Shown here piece after piece: positions 22,511-32,020 of a stretch of 64,000 bases of DNA. The stretch is from the NCBI GenBank assembly GCA_003531585.1, contig DQFX01000059.1, forward strand, positions 1 through 64,000. Reading direction: 5' to 3'. The notes beneath the pieces were generated by a model, which saw only the letters and a program-made list of their open reading frames with translations, searched no databases and was not told the origin of the DNA. Source of the stretch: Oscillospiraceae bacterium. Lineage in GTDB: Bacteria > Bacillota > Clostridia > Oscillospirales > Ruminococcaceae. The stretch's first letter is position 1, and each line of letters opens with the position of its first letter. The translations under genes were made by a program, and so were the position numbers.

Positions 22511-23413
22511 TTACTGACGGGCGATAGTCACCGTGCCGCTGGTGAGGGAAGCGGTGAGCTGGTGCTTGTTTGCACCGCCGAATTCTCCGCTGGTTCCCTT
22601 GCCGAGGTTGATGAAATTGCCCTTTTCCTGACCGAGGTCGGTTTTTACCATGCCGGAAACTCCGCTGACTGAGAGGTTAACGCCGGAATCCTCCGGGAGC
22701 GAAACGTTGACGTTGCCGCTGATGAGGCTTACGTTGAGGTCGCCGTTCCATTCCGCGTAGCTTACGTTTACCGTGCCGCTGGTAACTGAAATGCTGCCCT
22801 TGCCGGAGATGCCGTCGACTGTGGTCGTGCCGGATACGGAGTGTATTCCGAACTCTTCGGCGCGGTAGCCGGAAACAACCGCGTTTCCGCTGACTGTGCA
22901 CACGCTTACCGACTTTGAAACGTACTTTGCCGGAGCGGTCTCTTCCTTATCAAGAGAAACGGTCTGCTCCTGCTTTTCCTTGTCTGCAAGCGGGTTGGTG
23001 AGCTTAATGCTTCCGCTTGCAGACTGGAGCTTGACATCGTTGAAATATGCGCTGATGTCTATGTTTCCGCTGGCTGTGTTCAGGCTGAACTGCTCCGCGG
23101 AGACTTCGCCGACTTCGACTCCGCCGCTGGCGGTGTTTATTTTGAGCTTCTCAAAGGTCCTGAGCGGCAGGTACACCGTGATGGTGTAGCCCTCGGCGGG
23201 CTTGCTTCCGAAAATGCTGAAGCTGAAGCTCTCCTTGAGGGTCAGCGTCTTTCCGGAAAGCACCGCGCAGAATTCCGGTGAATCCTTCGGGTTGTCGTAC
23301 TCAACGTAGATATCCGCGCGGTCCTGCGGGATAACTACTATCTTCGCTCCGAGGGAGCTTACCTCGACTGTTGTGATGTCGTTGGAAAATGTATAGGTCT
23401 GCTTGTCTGCCAT
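22511..23413 (-). CDS. DUF4097-family beta-helix protein, cytoplasmic form
   Basis: A 300-residue DUF4097 (putative adhesin, beta-strand repeat) protein. After an N-terminal domain, it consists of short beta repeats with the recurring SGxxxV signature (TASGGVEVGEV, TASGNIDISAY, SASGSIKLTN, VSGNAVVSGY, TSGTVNVSYA, ISGNVNVSLP), expected to stack as a solenoid. There is no signal peptide or membrane helix, unlike its neighbour. It is the last gene of padR-HAAS-DUF4097-DUF4097 and starts 25 bp after the preceding stop. Proteins like this commonly accompany PadR/HAAS modules in Firmicutes, where a membrane-stress role is suspected but not shown. Confidence 0.85.
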   Translation of the reverse strand: MADKQTYTFSNDITTVEVSSLGAKIVVIPQDRADIYVEYDNPKDSPEFCAVLSGKTLTLKESFSFSIFGSKPAEGYTITVYLPLRTFEKLKINTASGGVEVGEVSAEQFSLNTASGNIDISAYFNDVKLQSASGSIKLTNPLADKEKQEQTVSLDKEETAPAKYVSKSVSVCTVSGNAVVSGYRAEEFGIHSVSGTTTVDGISGKGSISVTSGTVNVSYAEWNGDLNVSLISGNVNVSLPEDSGVNLSVSGVSGMVKTDLGQEKGNFINLGKGTSGEFGGANKHQLTASLTSGTVTIARQ

Positions 23414-23437
23414 GATGATTACTCCTTTCAGAATGTG

Positions 23438-24481
23438 TTATTCGTTTTCTTCTGCTATTGCGGTTTCTTCCAGTGTGAATGTGGTCGTGATATTGCGGGC
23501 TGAGTTTTCCGCTGCGCTGACGACTGCCGTGCCTATCTCCACTGCAGAACTGGTGGAATTTAAGACCTTGATATCGCCTGCGGAAACCGAGAGGTTCACT
23601 GTGGTTCCGCCGCCGTTTATGGAGATGATGTCGCCGTCGTCGGCGTGCCTGTTTTCGCCGCCGACCATTATGCGGATATCGCCTGCGCTCTTGTCGCAGA
23701 TGAATTTAGCGGAGGAGTCCTCCGGGATATCGAGGGTCACGTCGCCGGCGCTGACGTCTACATTGCATTCCTCGTTAAGCTCGGCAAACTGGAGCCTTGC
23801 ATTGCCTGCGGAGACATCGGCGCTGCCGCTGCCGGTAAGTCCGTAAATGTTTGCGCTGCCTGCGCTTACATCGACTTCGTAGTTCCCCGCCGCCATGTTT
23901 TTAGCAATGAGTGAACCCGCCGAAACATCGGCAGAAATATGATCGGCGCGGAATCCGGCTGGCTGAGTGTAGGTCATCGAGCCTGCGCCAACGTTCAGGT
24001 AGATGTCTTTCGCCTGAATTCCGTCGGAGACCAGCGAGCCAGCTCCGACATACATCATAACCTGCTCGTAGGTCTTGTCGGGGACCTTCAGAAGCACTTC
24101 GGTGCTGAACGCCGAGCCGTTGAAAATATTCCGGAACATGCTCCAGTTCCAGTTTTCACCCCAGCTCCAGTCGGATTCAATGGTCAGCCTGTCTCCGGAT
24201 ACCCCAGCCTTTATACGGCTGGATTTATCGCCGGAGACCGTTACCTGCGTCTTGTTCTCCGACCACGGCTTTATTGTGAGCTTGTACGCCCCGATATCAG
24301 CCCTTATGCTGGTGAAGCTGTCTGTTATGTCGTAGGTGTTTGCGCCGCTGTCGCTGATGGTAAGCTCGCTTATCGCTGCATCAGCGGTAATGGGCTGAGT
24401 TCCGAGGAACATCACCGATATGCCGAACGCGATGAACGAGAATATGCACAGCGGGATAAATATTCTGAGTACAACTTTCAT
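23438..24481 (-). CDS. DUF4097-family beta-helix protein with N-terminal membrane anchor
   Basis: A 347-residue protein. It has an N-terminal transmembrane helix (about 7-27, FIPLCIFSFIAFGISVMFLG), then an extracellular domain of DUF4097 beta repeats marked by VGAGS, VSAGS and VSAGD (about 165-300). A C-terminal stretch ends in TFTLEETAIAEENE. It is probably displayed on the outer face of the membrane. It is paralogous to the next gene, which lacks the anchor, and 12 bp downstream of the HAAS gene. The operon layout suggests a set of products expressed together when PadR is released. Confidence 0.85.
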   Translation of the reverse strand: MKVVLRIFIPLCIFSFIAFGISVMFLGTQPITADAAISELTISDSGANTYDITDSFTSIRADIGAYKLTIKPWSENKTQVTVSGDKSSRIKAGVSGDRLTIESDWSWGENWNWSMFRNIFNGSAFSTEVLLKVPDKTYEQVMMYVGAGSLVSDGIQAKDIYLNVGAGSMTYTQPAGFRADHISADVSAGSLIAKNMAAGNYEVDVSAGSANIYGLTGSGSADVSAGNARLQFAELNEECNVDVSAGDVTLDIPEDSSAKFICDKSAGDIRIMVGGENRHADDGDIISINGGGTTVNLSVSAGDIKVLNSTSSAVEIGTAVVSAAENSARNITTTFTLEETAIAEENE

Positions 24482-24493
24482 GCCAACGCCTCC

Positions 24494-25537
24494 TTAAAGT
24501 CCATAGATAGCCTTGACATGATCCACGACTATCGCCTTAACCCAGTGGAACACAGCCTTGAAAAGCCCGCATATTCCACAGCCGACCAGCACAGCGCCGC
24601 TGATCATTCCTGTGCCGAGGAATATCCTGCTCAGCGGGTGGAACTGCGAAACACCGAATATTTGGTCGAATCCTCCGTTCAAAAGACCCATCGCCATGGA
24701 GCCAAGACCGCCGAAGATCATTGAAATCACCAGCGGGATAAGCCACGACCACAGGAGCACGTCAAGGACTATGCAGGTTATCAGCTTACCCGCGTTGCAG
24801 TTGGGCTTCATGCCCTTGACGTCGCTGAACTTAAAGCCGCCATCCTTAGCGTTTTTGCCTACCGGGGGAACGCACTGCGGAGGAACCTCGCCCTGTCTGC
24901 TGGTGGAGTTGTACTGATACCGCTCGTCGGTCTGCTTCGGTATGGAGCCGGAAACGCTCTGCGCGTCGGGAGCAGGCTGCTCGGGAGCGATGTGCTGCGG
25001 AGTGTACTCCGGCAGCGGCTGAGAAGGCTGCGCGGACTGTGCGGCCTGCTTTGGAGCCTCCGGCTCGCAGGCGATGTGCTCCGGGGTGTACTCACGTGGC
25101 GCTTCCTGCGCGGGAGCTTCGGGCTTTACAAGGTTTATTCTCGGGGAAGCCGGAACGGTCTCCTCTGCGATATGCTCGGGGGTGTACTCCCTGATGGCGG
25201 GAGTTTCCGCCGGTGCGGCATCTGTCTGCCCTCCGACGAGGGAAAGGTCTGCCGGGAGTTTCTCGCCGGGCTTCGTGAGGGATACGCGGCGCTGATTCTC
25301 AAGAGCGCCTGCAACTATGGAATTTATGCGGGTGCTCTGGATATCAAGGTAGTTCCGCGCTATCTCCTTTACATCGCCGAGCTTTTCGCAGGTCTCCTCC
25401 TCGGTGAAGCCTTCCTCCTGGCTTGCCTTGAAGTGCTCCTCAAAGTCGGCGAATATCTCCTCGTCGTCGTCGATTCCTATTCTGTGTAACTCGTTATGGA
25501 GATTATACAGAAAGTCTCCCTTATTTTTTGCTATCAT
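24494..25537 (-). CDS. HAAS-domain (DUF1700) membrane protein with EYTPEHIA repeats
   Basis: A 347-residue protein. The N-terminal HAAS/DUF1700 domain (about 1-75, FLYNLHNELHRIGIDDDEEIFADFEEHF..EEETCEKLGDVKEIARNYL) is the cytoplasmic helical domain typical of proteins encoded next to PadR. A Pro/Ala/Glu-rich linker carries three copies of EYTPEHIA/EYTPQHIA (about 115-190). Three or so C-terminal membrane helices follow. HAAS proteins are thought to interact with the PadR-family regulator or transduce signals; no activity is established. Its ATG follows the padR stop with no gap (TAAATG), so translation is coupled. Confidence 0.88.
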   Translation of the reverse strand: MIAKNKGDFLYNLHNELHRIGIDDDEEIFADFEEHFKASQEEGFTEEETCEKLGDVKEIARNYLDIQSTRINSIVAGALENQRRVSLTKPGEKLPADLSLVGGQTDAAPAETPAIREYTPEHIAEETVPASPRINLVKPEAPAQEAPREYTPEHIACEPEAPKQAAQSAQPSQPLPEYTPQHIAPEQPAPDAQSVSGSIPKQTDERYQYNSTSRQGEVPPQCVPPVGKNAKDGGFKFSDVKGMKPNCNAGKLITCIVLDVLLWSWLIPLVISMIFGGLGSMAMGLLNGGFDQIFGVSQFHPLSRIFLGTGMISGAVLVGCGICGLFKAVFHWVKAIVVDHVKAIYGL

Positions 25538-25852
25538 TTACTCGTCCCCTTTCAGCAGCGCGTTTATGCTGTCTACAAACTCAAACCATTCTTTCAGCAG
25601 CGTTTCCTTTTCCGCCCTGCCGCTGTCAGTTATCTTATAGTATTTCCTGGGCGGTCCCTCCTGCGATTCCACTATGTAGGAATCAATCATGCCGTTGTCT
25701 TTCAGCCGCTTCATCAGCGGATATATCGTGCCCTCCGTTATCTGCATGCACTCGGATATCCGGTTGACCAGCTCGTAGCCGTAACAGTCGCTTCTGCACA
25801 ATATCGAAAGAACGCACAGCTCCAGAGTTCCTCGTTTTAGCTGAGAGTTCAT
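25538..25852 (-). CDS. PadR-family transcriptional regulator
   Basis: A 104-residue PadR repressor. The winged helix begins MNSQLKRGTLELCVLSILCRSDCYGYELVNRISECM, continues with EGTIYPLMKRLKDNGMI (recognition helix and wing) and ends with a dimerisation helix. The short form (subfamily 2) is typical of PadR genes paired with HAAS proteins. It should repress its own operon until an unknown signal, often membrane stress or an antimicrobial compound. GGTGAAAA precedes the ATG. The tandem AAGGTA sites just upstream are its likely operators. Confidence 0.93.
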   Translation of the reverse strand: MNSQLKRGTLELCVLSILCRSDCYGYELVNRISECMQITEGTIYPLMKRLKDNGMIDSYIVESQEGPPRKYYKITDSGRAEKETLLKEWFEFVDSINALLKGDE

Positions 25853-25902
25853 TTTTCACCTCCGATGTACGCCCCTGACCTTCGACAGTGCCTTTGTGTT
25901 TC

Positions 25903-25999
25903 AAGGTACTTTGTTTCGCAAGGTAGCATCATCAAAAAATTCGGAACTTTCCTGTTCCATGCTCTTATTTTACCACAAGGTATTATGTTTTGCAAGGTA
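25903..25999 (-). promoter_or_regulatory. padR operon promoter with two tandem 17-bp-spaced operator pairs
   Basis: On the minus strand, TTGCAA (25995-25990) and TAAAAT (25972-25967) with a 17-bp spacer form the promoter. AAGGTA occurs at 25977 and 25994 (over the -35 and spacer) and again at 25903 and 25920 (in the leader). Each pair repeats at exactly 17 bp with a T-rich, GC-ended spacer (CTTTGTTTCGC, TTATGTTTTGC). The arrangement fits two PadR dimers occluding polymerase and blocking the leader. Confidence 0.8.
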
Positions 26000-26167
26000 C
26001 TGAATGCACAAATTCTGTGCGATTTTGCAACTGCTTTATGTGCATGTTGAACAATAAGGCGTTCTGCTCCGATATCCGGGAGCCTTACGTACCCGTGCCG
26101 CCTGTTTATTATATGCAGAATGAAGTGCAAAAAATGCGTGCCGGAAGCGTTTTTATGCAAAAAACTC

Positions 26168-26196
26168 TTGTATAAATCGACGTTTTGTGCTAAAAT
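26168..26196 (+). promoter_or_regulatory. Promoter of purB
   Basis: TTGTAT and TAAAAT with a 17-bp spacer, 45 bp before the start codon. No purine riboswitch-like structure is visible in the short leader. The remaining gene-free stretch back to the padR start (25853-26167) holds the padR control region and nothing else I recognise. Confidence 0.75.
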
Positions 26197-26240
26197 AAAA
26201 TAGTATTTTATACTTTATAAACCACATAAGGAGAAAAACA

Positions 26241-27683
26241 ATGTCAAGAGATTATTCCACCTATGAAAGCCCGTTCTGCACACGCTATGCAAGCAAGGAG
26301 ATGCAGTACATCTTCTCCGCAGACAAGAAGTTTTCCACATGGCGCCGCCTGTGGGTCGCTCTCGCAAGGGCAGAGATGAACCTCGGCATAGACAAGATCA
26401 CACAGGAAATGGTAGACGAACTGGAATCCCACATCACCGACATCAACTACGAGGTCGCTGAGGAGCGCGAGAAGCTGGTACGCCACGACGTAATGTCCCA
26501 TGTATACGCATACGGAAAGCAGTGCCCCAAGGCGGCAGGAATAATCCATCTGGGTGCTACCTCCTGCTACGTTGGCGACAACACCGACGTCATCATCATG
26601 CGCGACGCGCTCCAGCTTGTAAAGAAGAAGCTCGTGAACGTCATCAACAACCTCGCGAAGTTCGCCGACGAGCACAAGAGCCAGCCCTGCCTCGCTTATA
26701 CGCACCTCCAACCCGCTCAGCTCACCACCGTCGGCAAGCGCGCTTCCCTGTGGATAAACGAGCTGCTGATGGACTACGAGGAGATCGAGTATCGTATATC
26801 CACGCTGAAGCTGCTCGGTCAGAAGGGCACCACCGGAACCCAGGCAAGCTTCGTTGAGCTTTTCGGCGGCGACAGCGCAAAGATAAAGGCTCTGGAGAAG
26901 TCCATCGCAAACGAGATGGGCTTTGACGCATGCGTACCGGTAAGCGGTCAGACCTACTCCAGAAAGATGGACAGCATGGTCCTCGCCACCCTCGGCGGGA
27001 TCGCACAGAGCTGCTCCAAGTTCAGCAACGACCTGCGTATCCTCGCTAACTTCAAGGAGATGGAAGAGCCGTTCGAGAAGAACCAGATCGGTTCCTCCGC
27101 AATGCCCTACAAGCGCAATCCTATGCGCGCTGAGCGTATCACCTCCCTTGCGAGATATGTGATGATCGACACGCTGAACCCCGCGTTCACCGCAGGCACA
27201 CAGTGGTTCGAGAGAACCCTCGACGACAGCGCTAACAAGCGTATATCGGTTGCTGAGGCGTTCCTCGGCATCGACGCTATCCTGAACATCATGATAAACA
27301 TAACCGACGGCCTCGTAGTATATCCGAAGGTCATCGAGCAGAGAGTAATGCGCGAGCTTCCGTTCATGGCTACCGAGAACATCATGATGAGAGCGGTAGA
27401 AAAGGGCGGCAACCGTCAGGAGCTTCACGAGGCTCTGCGCGGTCACAGCATGGCTGCGGCAGACGTCGTAAAGAAGGAAGGCGGCGAGAACGACCTCGTT
27501 AAGCGCATCGCAGCAGACCCGATCTTCCAGATCACCGAAGAGGAGATCAGATCCGTGCTCAAGCCGGAGAACTACACCGGCCGCGCGCCCGAGCAGGTGG
27601 AGGAATTCCTGCGCGGCTTCGTCCGCCCCGTCCTTGAGAAGAACAAGGAGCTTCTCGGCGAGCACGTGGAGCTTAGCGTATAA
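26241..27683 (+). CDS. purB: Adenylosuccinate lyase
   Basis: A 480-residue fumarase/aspartase-superfamily lyase that releases fumarate from SAICAR and from adenylosuccinate in purine synthesis. Key stretches are HLGATSCYVGDN (about 103-114), QPAQLTTVGKR, and the mobile catalytic loop with signature GSSAMPYKRNPMRAE (about 284-298, catalytic Ser). The length matches the longer PurB subfamily found in Clostridia and eukaryotes. AAGGAGAAAAACA precedes the ATG. No other pur genes are nearby. recJ follows 28 bp later in the same direction. Confidence 0.97.
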   Translation: MSRDYSTYESPFCTRYASKEMQYIFSADKKFSTWRRLWVALARAEMNLGIDKITQEMVDELESHITDINYEVAEEREKLVRHDVMSHVYAYGKQCPKAAGIIHLGATSCYVGDNTDVIIMRDALQLVKKKLVNVINNLAKFADEHKSQPCLAYTHLQPAQLTTVGKRASLWINELLMDYEEIEYRISTLKLLGQKGTTGTQASFVELFGGDSAKIKALEKSIANEMGFDACVPVSGQTYSRKMDSMVLATLGGIAQSCSKFSNDLRILANFKEMEEPFEKNQIGSSAMPYKRNPMRAERITSLARYVMIDTLNPAFTAGTQWFERTLDDSANKRISVAEAFLGIDAILNIMINITDGLVVYPKVIEQRVMRELPFMATENIMMRAVEKGGNRQELHEALRGHSMAAADVVKKEGGENDLVKRIAADPIFQITEEEIRSVLKPENYTGRAPEQVEEFLRGFVRPVLEKNKELLGEHVELSV

Positions 27684-27711
27684 CAGGCAATAAGCAAAAG
27701 GAGCAGCAAGG

Positions 27712-29730
27712 TTGAAAAAGTGGCTATGTGCGGCGGCACCCGCAGCAGATAATGAAATAACGCAGCAGTTCGGGGAACTCCTCGGCGGAGTAATGCTCAG
27801 CCGGGGGATAACCTCGCTTGACCGCGCCCGGGAATTTTTCGGGTGCAGCAGCCTGTCAGACCCGCTGCTGATAAAGGATATGGAAGCGGCTGTGGAGGTC
27901 ATTCGCGGCGCGCTTGACGAGGGAAAGAAGATCACCGTTTTCGGCGATTACGACTGCGACGGCATAACATCCACGGCTATGCTGTACGGCTACCTCAACG
28001 CGATGGGCGCCGAGGCTGATTACTACATACCCGACCGCAGCGAGGGCTACGGAATGAATCTGGAAGCGCTGAAGCGCATTCTCGATTCCGGCACCGAGCT
28101 TATCATCACGGTCGACAACGGGATTTCCGCCGTTGAGGAAGCAAAGTACATCGCAGAGCGGGGCGCTCAGCTGGTTATTACAGACCACCATCAGCCACCG
28201 CAGGAGCTTCCGGTATGCGAAGCGTGCGTCGACCCGCACCGTGCCGACGACAACTCCCCGTTCAAGGAGCTTTGCGGCGCGGGAGTTGTCCTGAAGCTGC
28301 TCTGCGCACTTGAGGAGGACGAGGATTTCGTACTCGAGCAGTACGCGGACCTCGCCGCAGTCGGCACCGTGGCGGACGTAATGCCGCTTATCGGAGAGAA
28401 CCGGTTCATTGTCCGCAGGGGACTTGAAAATATCCACAGCAGCCAGAACCAGGGGCTTGACAAGCTGATAAGGAGCGCGGGTATCGAACCGGTCAGGGTG
28501 GATTCCACAAGCATTGCGTTTTCGATCGCTCCGCGCATAAACGCCGTTGGGCGTATCGCAAGGGCTGACCGCGCGGTGGAGCTGCTGCTCACCGAAAGCC
28601 CGGAGCAGGCGGGGCTTATCAGCGAGGAGCTTGCATTGTGCAACTCCCAGCGCACCGCGGAGGAGACCCGCATAATGGAGGAAGCAGCGCAGCAGATAGA
28701 GCAGCGCCCGGAGCTTCTCAGGGAGCGGGTTCTCGTGGTATCCGGCGAGGGCTGGAAGCATGGAGTTATAGGTCTGGTATGCGCGAAGCTGCTTAATAAG
28801 TATGGCAAGCCGGTGCTTGTCATATCAGTCGAAAACGGGGAGGCAAGAGGTTCCGCAAGAGGCATCGACGGCTTCTCGATATATAAGCTGCTGGAAGGGT
28901 GCAGCCGCGTGCTGACGAAATTCGGCGGCCACCCGAAGGCGGGAGGATTCTCCCTCAGACCGGAGGACGTGGAAACATTCCGGCAGATGGTTTACGCCTA
29001 CTGCCGCGAGTGCTATCCTAAAATGCCGGAGTACTCCGTCAGCGCAGACATGGAGATAACCGGCGACTGCCTGACCGTTGAGCAGGTCACCGAGCTGATG
29101 AAGCTCGAGCCCTGCGGCGAGGGCAACCGCAAGCCGGTGTTCCTGCTCAGGAACTGCACGGTGCAGTCAAAGCGCGCGCTCAAGGAGGGGAAGTTCACCT
29201 CGATGGAGCTTCGGACAGGCGGCACAGTGCTGAAGGCGATAAGCTTTGCAATGCCGTTTGCGAAATGTTTCGCGGATATCGGCAGCAGCGTGGACGTCCT
29301 CGCGACGGTGGAACTGAACGAGTTCCGCGGGAACACCTCGGCGGAGCTGCGGATCATTGAAATGCGCCCCGCAGGATTCCGGGAGGACAGGTTCTTCGCG
29401 GCGCTTCGCACATATGAGGAGATATCCCGCGGCGAGGGCTGCGACAAGCGGCTCGCTCCGCGCGTGATACCCGACAGACCGGCGCTGATGTCCGTGTACG
29501 ACCTGATACGCGCACACGGCGGCAGTATGTCCGCAGAGGAGATGTGCGTCTATGGCGGCGGGGATCTTAATTACTGCATGCTGCGCATTGCGCTTGACGC
29601 GTTCAGCGAAGCGGGAATGGCTCAGGTGTCCGCTGACGGCGGGAGCGTCACGCTCATTCCGGTAAATACAAAAACGGATCTGATGGCGACGGGTGTCATC
29701 TCGCGGCTGCGTCAGAGTCTTACGGCGTAA
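27712..29730 (+). CDS. recJ: Single-stranded-DNA exonuclease RecJ
   Basis: A 672-residue 5'-3' ssDNA exonuclease of the DHH family, acting in RecF-pathway recombination and base-excision repair. Motifs: VFGDYDCDGITST (about 80-92), TVDNGISA, VITDHHQPP (DHH, about 158-163), and C-terminal DHHA1 signature GGHPKAGGFSL (about 405-415). It is longer than the core by an extra C-terminal domain, as in Firmicutes RecJ. The start is TTG behind AAAGGAGCAGCAAGG. It lies between purB and the RelA-type gene, a common Clostridial order (recJ next to relA). Confidence 0.95.
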   Translation: MKKWLCAAAPAADNEITQQFGELLGGVMLSRGITSLDRAREFFGCSSLSDPLLIKDMEAAVEVIRGALDEGKKITVFGDYDCDGITSTAMLYGYLNAMGAEADYYIPDRSEGYGMNLEALKRILDSGTELIITVDNGISAVEEAKYIAERGAQLVITDHHQPPQELPVCEACVDPHRADDNSPFKELCGAGVVLKLLCALEEDEDFVLEQYADLAAVGTVADVMPLIGENRFIVRRGLENIHSSQNQGLDKLIRSAGIEPVRVDSTSIAFSIAPRINAVGRIARADRAVELLLTESPEQAGLISEELALCNSQRTAEETRIMEEAAQQIEQRPELLRERVLVVSGEGWKHGVIGLVCAKLLNKYGKPVLVISVENGEARGSARGIDGFSIYKLLEGCSRVLTKFGGHPKAGGFSLRPEDVETFRQMVYAYCRECYPKMPEYSVSADMEITGDCLTVEQVTELMKLEPCGEGNRKPVFLLRNCTVQSKRALKEGKFTSMELRTGGTVLKAISFAMPFAKCFADIGSSVDVLATVELNEFRGNTSAELRIIEMRPAGFREDRFFAALRTYEEISRGEGCDKRLAPRVIPDRPALMSVYDLIRAHGGSMSAEEMCVYGGGDLNYCMLRIALDAFSEAGMAQVSADGGSVTLIPVNTKTDLMATGVISRLRQSLTA

Positions 29731-29787
29731 AACGGCGAAAAAGGGAACAAAGGGGAACACTAAACAGAATGAAGGGTGGCATTCAGC

Positions 29788-31998
29788 ATGACTAGTCAGA
29801 CAGGCGCCGCGGGTACGGCGGTAAAGACATTCGAGCAGCTTGTGGAGAAAATCAGGGCAAGCGAGAAACCCTACGACCTTGAGAAGATAACACAGGCGTA
29901 TAAGGTGGCTGAAAAGGCGCACGAGGGACAGCTCCGCACCTCAGGCGACCCGTATATAACGCACCCGCTGGCTGTGGCGTCTATCCTGCTGGATTACTGC
30001 ATGGATACCGATACCATCTGTGCGGCGCTGCTCCACGACACCGTGGAGGACACCGACGTCACCCTTGACGAGCTCCGCAAGAAGTTCGGAGAAGATGTTG
30101 CGCTGATGGTCGACGGCGTTACAAAGATAGGACTTGTCCCGCTGGTTTCCAAGGAGGAGCAGCAGGCGGAGAATATCCGGAAGATACTCATGGCTATGTC
30201 GAAGGATATCCGGGTAATAATCATCAAGCTTGCCGACCGCCTCCACAACATGAGAACTCTCGCGGCGCGTCCGCCGGAGAAGCAGCGCAAGACCTCCCTT
30301 GAAACGATGAACTTCTACGCCCCCATCGCCCACCGCTTAGGTATGAGCGACGTCAAGGAGGAGATGGAGGATATCGCTATCCACTATCTCGACCCCTACG
30401 GCTGTAAGGAAGTCGAGGAGCAGATAGCCCTCCACAAAGAGGAGCGCGACGCATTCATCGACAGCATTAAAAAGCGCATCAGGGAGCGCATTTCGGATAT
30501 CAAGCCGGAACCCATCATCGAGGGCAGGGTAAAGTCTATCTACAGCATATACAAGAAGGTGTACGTGAAGAACAAGCGCTTCGACGAGATATACGACATT
30601 TACGCGGTTCGCGTTATAGTGCAGTCGGTCATCGAGTGCTACAACGTGCTCGGCGTTATCCACGATATGTTCCGGCCTATTCCGTACCGCTTCAAGGACT
30701 ATATCGCTACTCCGAAGCCTAACCGCTATCAGTCGCTGCACACCACAGTTATCGGGCGCGAGGGTATCCCGTTCGAGGTGCAGATACGCACGGTGGAAAT
30801 GCACAATACCGCGCAGTACGGCGTTGCGGCTCACTGGAAGTACAAGGCGGGCATATCCGGCAACGTATCCGGCGAGAAGCGCTTCGACTGGATAAGGCAG
30901 CTCCTTGAGCGCCAGCAGGAGGCAGACGACGTAGAAGCCATCGCTGACGCAATAAAGACCGATCTCTCCCCGGACGAGGTGTTCGTGTTCACTCCGAAGG
31001 GCGACGTTGTTGCGCTCCCCACCGGGGCTACGGTGCTGGATTTCGCATACCATATCCACACGCAGGTCGGCAATAAAATGACCGGCGCGAAGGTCGGCGG
31101 CAGAATGGTCAGCTTCGATTATGTTGTGCATACCGGCGAGATCGTGGAGATACTCACTTCCGGTTCGCCTAACTACGGTCCGAACCGCAACTGGATAGAG
31201 ATCGCAAAGACCACCGAGGCAAAGAGCAAAATAAGAAGCTGGTTCAAGAAGGAGTGCCGCGAGGAGAACATCGAACGCGGCAGGGAGGAACTCGAGCGCG
31301 AGTTCAAGCGAAACAATATCGCGATAACTCCGGAGCTGCTCCAGACCTCCGCGTCGCGCCAGCGGCTGGACTCCGTGGACGACCTGTACGCTGCGATAGG
31401 CTACGGCGGCGTTTCCATGGCGAAGATAGTCCAGCGCATAAAGGAAGATCAGCTCCGCAACCATAAGGAGCAGCAGGCTATCCAGGCGGCGGCTGAAAAT
31501 CCGATGGAGAGCATAAGCGAGAATAACCGCCGCAGCCGCAAGAAGGGCATCATAATCGAGGGCATGGAAAACTGCCTCGTGAAGTTCGCGCAGTGCTGCA
31601 ACCCGCTTCCCGGCGACCCGATAATCGGCTTTGTAACCAGGGGGTTCGGCGTATCTATCCACAAACAGGACTGCGTGAACGTTGTGAACAACCGCGACGA
31701 CCCCGAGAACAAGGACCGCTGGCTCAAGGCGACATGGGCTGGCGTTGAGGATTCCACCTACCGCGCGACCATCGACGTTATCGCAGAGGATCGCATTACG
31801 ATTTTCGCGGATATCACCACTGCGATAGCCGCCAACCATATCCCGCTCCAGGAAATGAACGGACATCACCTGAAAAACGGCAACCTCGACCTGGTGGTAA
31901 CTGTCGAGATAGCCGGCGTGGAGCAGCTTTCCAACGTAATGGGCAGGATACAGAAGATACCCGGAGTTATCTCAGTTGAGCGTACCGGTAAGCAGTAA
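29788..31998 (+). CDS. relA: Bifunctional (p)ppGpp synthetase/hydrolase (RelA/SpoT family)
   Basis: About 736 residues. It is the long-form Rel enzyme that makes and degrades (p)ppGpp in the stringent response. N-terminal HD hydrolase: HPLAVASILLD and LLHDTVEDTD retain the metal-binding HD pair, so hydrolysis should be active. Synthetase domain: GRVKSIYSIYKK and YRFKDYIATPKPNRYQSLHT. A TGS domain (EVFVFTPKGDVVALPTGATVLDFAY), a CC/helical region and a C-terminal ACT domain follow. I chose the ATG preceded by GAAGGGTGG over a GTG four codons upstream. The MBL-fold hydrolase gene follows by 22 bp. Confidence 0.95.
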   Translation: MTSQTGAAGTAVKTFEQLVEKIRASEKPYDLEKITQAYKVAEKAHEGQLRTSGDPYITHPLAVASILLDYCMDTDTICAALLHDTVEDTDVTLDELRKKFGEDVALMVDGVTKIGLVPLVSKEEQQAENIRKILMAMSKDIRVIIIKLADRLHNMRTLAARPPEKQRKTSLETMNFYAPIAHRLGMSDVKEEMEDIAIHYLDPYGCKEVEEQIALHKEERDAFIDSIKKRIRERISDIKPEPIIEGRVKSIYSIYKKVYVKNKRFDEIYDIYAVRVIVQSVIECYNVLGVIHDMFRPIPYRFKDYIATPKPNRYQSLHTTVIGREGIPFEVQIRTVEMHNTAQYGVAAHWKYKAGISGNVSGEKRFDWIRQLLERQQEADDVEAIADAIKTDLSPDEVFVFTPKGDVVALPTGATVLDFAYHIHTQVGNKMTGAKVGGRMVSFDYVVHTGEIVEILTSGSPNYGPNRNWIEIAKTTEAKSKIRSWFKKECREENIERGREELEREFKRNNIAITPELLQTSASRQRLDSVDDLYAAIGYGGVSMAKIVQRIKEDQLRNHKEQQAIQAAAENPMESISENNRRSRKKGIIIEGMENCLVKFAQCCNPLPGDPIIGFVTRGFGVSIHKQDCVNVVNNRDDPENKDRWLKATWAGVEDSTYRATIDVIAEDRITIFADITTAIAANHIPLQEMNGHHLKNGNLDLVVTVEIAGVEQLSNVMGRIQKIPGVISVERTGKQ

Positions 31999-32020
31999 AG
32001 CAGTAAAAAAGGAGAACGAC

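Noticed and set aside
26244..27935. Long minus-strand open frame opposite purB (563 codons)
   Set aside because: It is antisense to a clear purB with a matching ribosome-binding site and promoter. Its composition is that of a codon shadow.
30337..31869. Long minus-strand open frame opposite the rel gene (510 codons)
   Set aside because: It is antisense to well-defined HD, synthetase and TGS domains. No start signal is seen.
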